Source of the DNA: CALCHX01 sp035761165
GTDB lineage: Bacteria > Gemmatimonadota > Gemmatimonadetes > Gemmatimonadales > Gemmatimonadaceae
Direction of reading: 5' to 3'
Length of the DNA stretch: 16,795 bases
Assembly (NCBI GenBank): GCA_035761165.1
Contig: DASTRO010000064.1
Coordinates: 1 to 16,795 of the forward strand
Shown here one piece after another: positions 14,308 through 16,795 of this stretch (position 1 is its first letter; every line of letters starts with the position of its first letter). The notes below the pieces were generated by a model. The model saw only the letters and a program-made list of their open reading frames with translations, was not told the origin of the DNA and searched no databases. A program made the translations under genes and the position numbers.

Positions 14308-15681
14308 ATGACATTCGACCGCATCTCGGTATTCGGCCTCGGCAAGCTCGGCGCCTGCATGGCGGCCACCATGGCGGACAGGGGCGCCCACGTCATCGGC
14401 GTGGACGTCAGCCCGACCACCGTCGCCACGCTCAACGCCGGACACGCGCCGGTGGTGGAGCCCGGGCTCGCCGAGCTCGTCGCCGCCAACCGCGAGCGGC
14501 TGCGCGCCACCACCGATGCGCGCGAGGCGGTGCTCGGCTCCGACCTCTCGTTCATCATCGTTCCCACGCCGTCGGACTCCGCCGGCGGCTTCGCCACGCA
14601 CTTCGTGGAGCAGGTGGCGCGCGACATCGGGCGCGCCCTGCGCGACAAGGCCGGCTACCACCTGGTGGTGCTCACCAGCACCGTGCTCCCCGGCGCCACC
14701 GCCCACCGCGTCCTGCCGCTGCTCGAGGCGGAGTCCGGGAAGGCGTGCGGGCCCGACTTCGGCCTCTGCTACAACCCCGAGTTCATCGCCCTCGGCAGCG
14801 TCGTGCGCGACCTGCTGAACCCGGACGTGGTGCTCATCGGCCAGTCCGACGAGCGGGCCGGCGCGCTGCTCGAGGCGTGGTACGCCGGCTACTGCGACAA
14901 CGCCCCGCCGGTGGAGCGCATGAGCTTCGTGAACGCCGAGCTGACCAAGCTCGCCGTGAACACGTACGTCACGATGAAGATCACCTTCGCCAACACGCTC
15001 GCCGCGCTCTGTGAGGAGCTGCCGGGGGCGGACGTGGACGTGGTGAGCGCCGCCATCGGACGCGACTCGCGCATCGGTCGCAAGTACCTGACGGGAGGCC
15101 TCGGCTACGGCGGGCCGTGCTTCCCGCGCGACAACAAGGCGCTCTTCGCGCTCGCTCAGACGCTGGGCACGCCGGCCGGGCTGGCGCGCGCCACCGACCT
15201 GGCGAACGACGCCCTCCTCGAGCGCCAGCTCGAGCGCATCCACGCGCTCCTGCAGCCGGGGATGTCGGTGGCCGTCCTCGGCGTCGCCTACAAGCCCGAC
15301 ACCACCGTCGTCGAGGAGTCGCAGGGGCTCGCGCTGGCCCGCGCGCTGGCCGAGCGCGGCGTGGCGGTCACGGTCCACGACGCGCTCGCCCTCGACGCCG
15401 CCCGCGCCGCGCTCGGCGATGCGGTGCGCTACGAGCCGTCGCTCGCGGCGTGCCTGCAGGCGGCCGACCTCGTGGTGCTGGCCACGCCGACCGCGGAGCT
15501 CCGCGCGCTCGAGGCGGCGGACTTCCCCGCCCGCGAGCGCCCCGTGATCGTCGTCGACTGCTGGCGCCTGCTGGCGACGAAGCTGGCGGGTGACGCGCGT
15601 GTCGAGTACGTCCCGCTCGGCGTCGGCCAGCCGCTGCCGGCGCCCGCCGGCGCGCCGGTCGTCGCGGGGAGCGGCCGCTAA
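14308..15681 (+). CDS. ugd: UDP-glucose/GDP-mannose dehydrogenase family protein
   Basis: 457 residues; NAD-dependent four-electron oxidation of a nucleotide sugar to its uronate, most likely UDP-glucose to UDP-glucuronate for surface polysaccharide. The N-terminal Rossmann motif VFGLGKLG is at 8-15. The central domain has YNPEF (Glu158) and NAELTKLAVNTY (Lys214, Asn218). The catalytic Cys271 lies in GYGGPCFPRD. The C-terminal UDP-binding domain contains GVAYKPDTTVVEES. The substrate could instead be UDP-ManNAc or GDP-mannose; the sequence alone does not settle it. The stop codon TAA (15679-15681) is hybrid: TA belongs to the target site and the final A is the first base of the IS630 element, so an original TAG was replaced without changing the protein. 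Confidence 0.85.
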   Translation: MTFDRISVFGLGKLGACMAATMADRGAHVIGVDVSPTTVATLNAGHAPVVEPGLAELVAANRERLRATTDAREAVLGSDLSFIIVPTPSDSAGGFATHFVEQVARDIGRALRDKAGYHLVVLTSTVLPGATAHRVLPLLEAESGKACGPDFGLCYNPEFIALGSVVRDLLNPDVVLIGQSDERAGALLEAWYAGYCDNAPPVERMSFVNAELTKLAVNTYVTMKITFANTLAALCEELPGADVDVVSAAIGRDSRIGRKYLTGGLGYGGPCFPRDNKALFALAQTLGTPAGLARATDLANDALLERQLERIHALLQPGMSVAVLGVAYKPDTTVVEESQGLALARALAERGVAVTVHDALALDAARAALGDAVRYEPSLAACLQAADLVVLATPTAELRALEAADFPARERPVIVVDCWRLLATKLAGDARVEYVPLGVGQPLPAPAGAPVVAGSGR

Positions 15682-16792
15682 TGTGCTTCACGGATCTTGC
15701 GTGACATGATGCCAGGATCTGCGGGAGTGCAGGATGGCAGGGACGGCAGCGTGGCGGCCGAGCGCGCTGACGCCGGCGCAGCGCGAGGAGCGCCGGCTGG
15801 TTGCGGCGCGGCTGTTCGCGCGTGGGCGGCGAGACCTGGCGGAGATCGCCCGGCAGCTCGGCGTCAGCCGGCAGAGCGCCTCGCGCTGGTTCGCGTCGTG
15901 GGCCGCGGAGGGGCGGGCCGGCTTGAAGACGCGGCAGAAGACGGGGCGGCCGCCGGCAATCGACGCGGCGGGCTGGGCGCGCCTCCAGCCGATCCTCTCG
16001 GCCGGAGCGATGGCCGCGGGGTTCGACACCGAGCGGTGGACGCTGCGGCGCGTCGCCGCCGTCGCCGAGCGGGAGCTGGGGGTGCGGCACCACTTCCGGT
16101 CGTATGCGCGGATCTTGCGCGCGCACGGGTGGACGCCGCAACGGCCGGCGGTGCAGGCGAAGGAGCGAGACGACGCGCTCGTGCGGGCGTGGCTGAAGCG
16201 GGACTGGCCCGCTTTGACCAAAGAGCTCGGCGCGAGGGGCGCGTCATGGCCTTCCTGGACGAGACGGGTCACGCGTTTCGGGCCAAGGTAGGCACCACGT
16301 GGGCGCCGGCGGGCCGCCCGCCCGTACTGCGCCGAGTGAGCAAGCGCCGCGAGGTCTCGAGCATCGTCGTGGTCACGGCGCCCCTGGATGGCCAGCCGGC
16401 GCGGCTCTACGCCCGGCACTTCGTCGGCACGATCACGACGGAGCGCCTGCTCGCGACACTCCCGTACTTCCGGCGCCGCATCGGCCGGCCGCTGCTGCTC
16501 GTCTGGGACCGGCTGAATGCGCACGTAGCGGGCCGCACCCAGGCGTGGCTCGCCGCGCGTGCGGCTGACTACGCGAACGCGTTCCTGCCCGGCTACGCGC
16601 CGGACTTGAACCCGGAGGAACAGTGCAATCGGCACGCGAAGCACGCGCTCCTCAACGCGCTGCCCGCCGATGTCTCTGAGCTCCTCGCCCAGGCCCGACG
16701 CGAGTTCCGGCGGCTCGGCCGCCGTCCCGACCTGCTGGCGAACTTCTTCGCACATGCCGGGCTCCGTGTCACCTGACTTCAGCGAAGCACAT
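15681..16792 (+). mobile_element. IS630-family insertion sequence, complete
   Basis: The ends are near-perfect terminal inverted repeats: ATGTGCTTC at the left end, complementary to GAAGCACAT at the right end. Scattered further matches extend to about 30 bp, including a shared GTGACA block. The element is flanked by TA on both sides (15679-15680 and 16793-16794), the characteristic IS630/Tc1-mariner target duplication. It carries one transposase in two overlapping frames. The short intact ends and clean TA duplication suggest a fairly recent insertion. Confidence 0.88.
15734..16776 (+). CDS. IS630-family transposase, expressed by -1 frameshift
   Basis: Two overlapping frames make one DDE transposase of about 347 residues. 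The first frame (start ATG 15734, GGGAG six nt upstream, open to 16291) supplies the N-terminal helix-turn-helix DLAEIARQLGVSRQSASRWF and the winged-helix part ending in KRDWPALTK. The second, in the -1 frame from about 16222, supplies RARREGR and the catalytic core: Asp176 in FLDETG, Asp259 in LLLVWDRLNAH, Glu296 in PDLNPEE. Reading ACC AAA then stepping back one base to AGA (16217-16224) joins the frames exactly where family members continue into RARREG. Programmed frameshifting is known in several IS families, but the slip site is weak, so a single-base disabling deletion or a sequencing error is the alternative. Confidence 0.8.
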
Positions 16793-16795
16793 TAG

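Noticed and set aside
13606..15378. 590-codon minus-strand frame containing GreA as its C-terminus
   Set aside because: The upstream part is antisense to the dehydrogenase gene and crosses the greA promoter and terminator hairpin; GreA alone has the standard 158 residues.
15697..16221. Use of the single long frame 15697-16776 as the whole transposase
   Set aside because: Its first 175 codons have no helix-turn-helix; the motifs there lie in the other frame starting at 15734.

Overview
The window is very GC-rich and densely coded. It reads as a chromosomal segment of a Gram-negative soil or sediment type bacterium. Secreted S9 and M14 peptidases, a fadI-fadJ pair, an ECF sigma operon with AMPK-type glycogen-binding (CBM48) domains and heptamer-rich intergenic repeats together suggest Gemmatimonadota. 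That assignment is inference from gene content and style, since no rRNA or other taxonomic marker is present.

Layout, left to right. (1) Minus strand, 72-4201: a secreted dipeptidyl-peptidase IV-like serine peptidase followed, with a 4-nt GTGA overlap, by an M14 zinc carboxypeptidase lipoprotein. Together they look like an export-and-degrade peptide-scavenging pair. (2) Minus strand, 4405-7717: an ECF sigma factor, a one-pass membrane protein with an extracytoplasmic CBM48 domain (probable anti-sigma/sensor), a small secreted helical protein of unknown function, and a secreted beta-rich protein ending in a second CBM48 domain. The first three are joined by ATGA overlaps. This is the best candidate in the window for an undescribed system: surface or periplasmic glucan sensing wired to an ECF sigma factor. 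(3) Minus strand, 7878-11362: fadI-fadJ (thiolase, then fused enoyl-CoA hydratase/3-hydroxyacyl-CoA dehydrogenase), again ATGA-overlapped. Divergent to it on the plus strand is glpD (11736-13379). Together they process the fatty-acid and glycerol parts of lipids. (4) greA on the minus strand (13606-14082), with a readable promoter and an intrinsic-terminator hairpin inside its leader, divergent from a UDP-glucose/GDP-mannose dehydrogenase gene (14308-15681). (5) A complete IS630-type element (15681-16792) that landed in the TA of the dehydrogenase stop codon.

Non-coding DNA carries an unusual repeat system. Tandem 7-bp repeats, mostly of the form GNNNAGC (GACGAGC, GATGAGC, GTCGAGC, GATCAGC), occur at most intergenic junctions. 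Two copies of a composite element, with heptamer arms in inverted orientation around a 48-nt core (46/48 identical), lie at 4257-4402 and 7759-7873 in opposite orientations. Two heptamer arrays lie inside genes, at the 5' end of the M14 lipoprotein gene and in the juxtamembrane linker of the CBM48 membrane protein. Copy-number change there would shift the reading frame.

High GC makes long open frames on the wrong strand common; these were discarded in favour of frames with recognisable domains.
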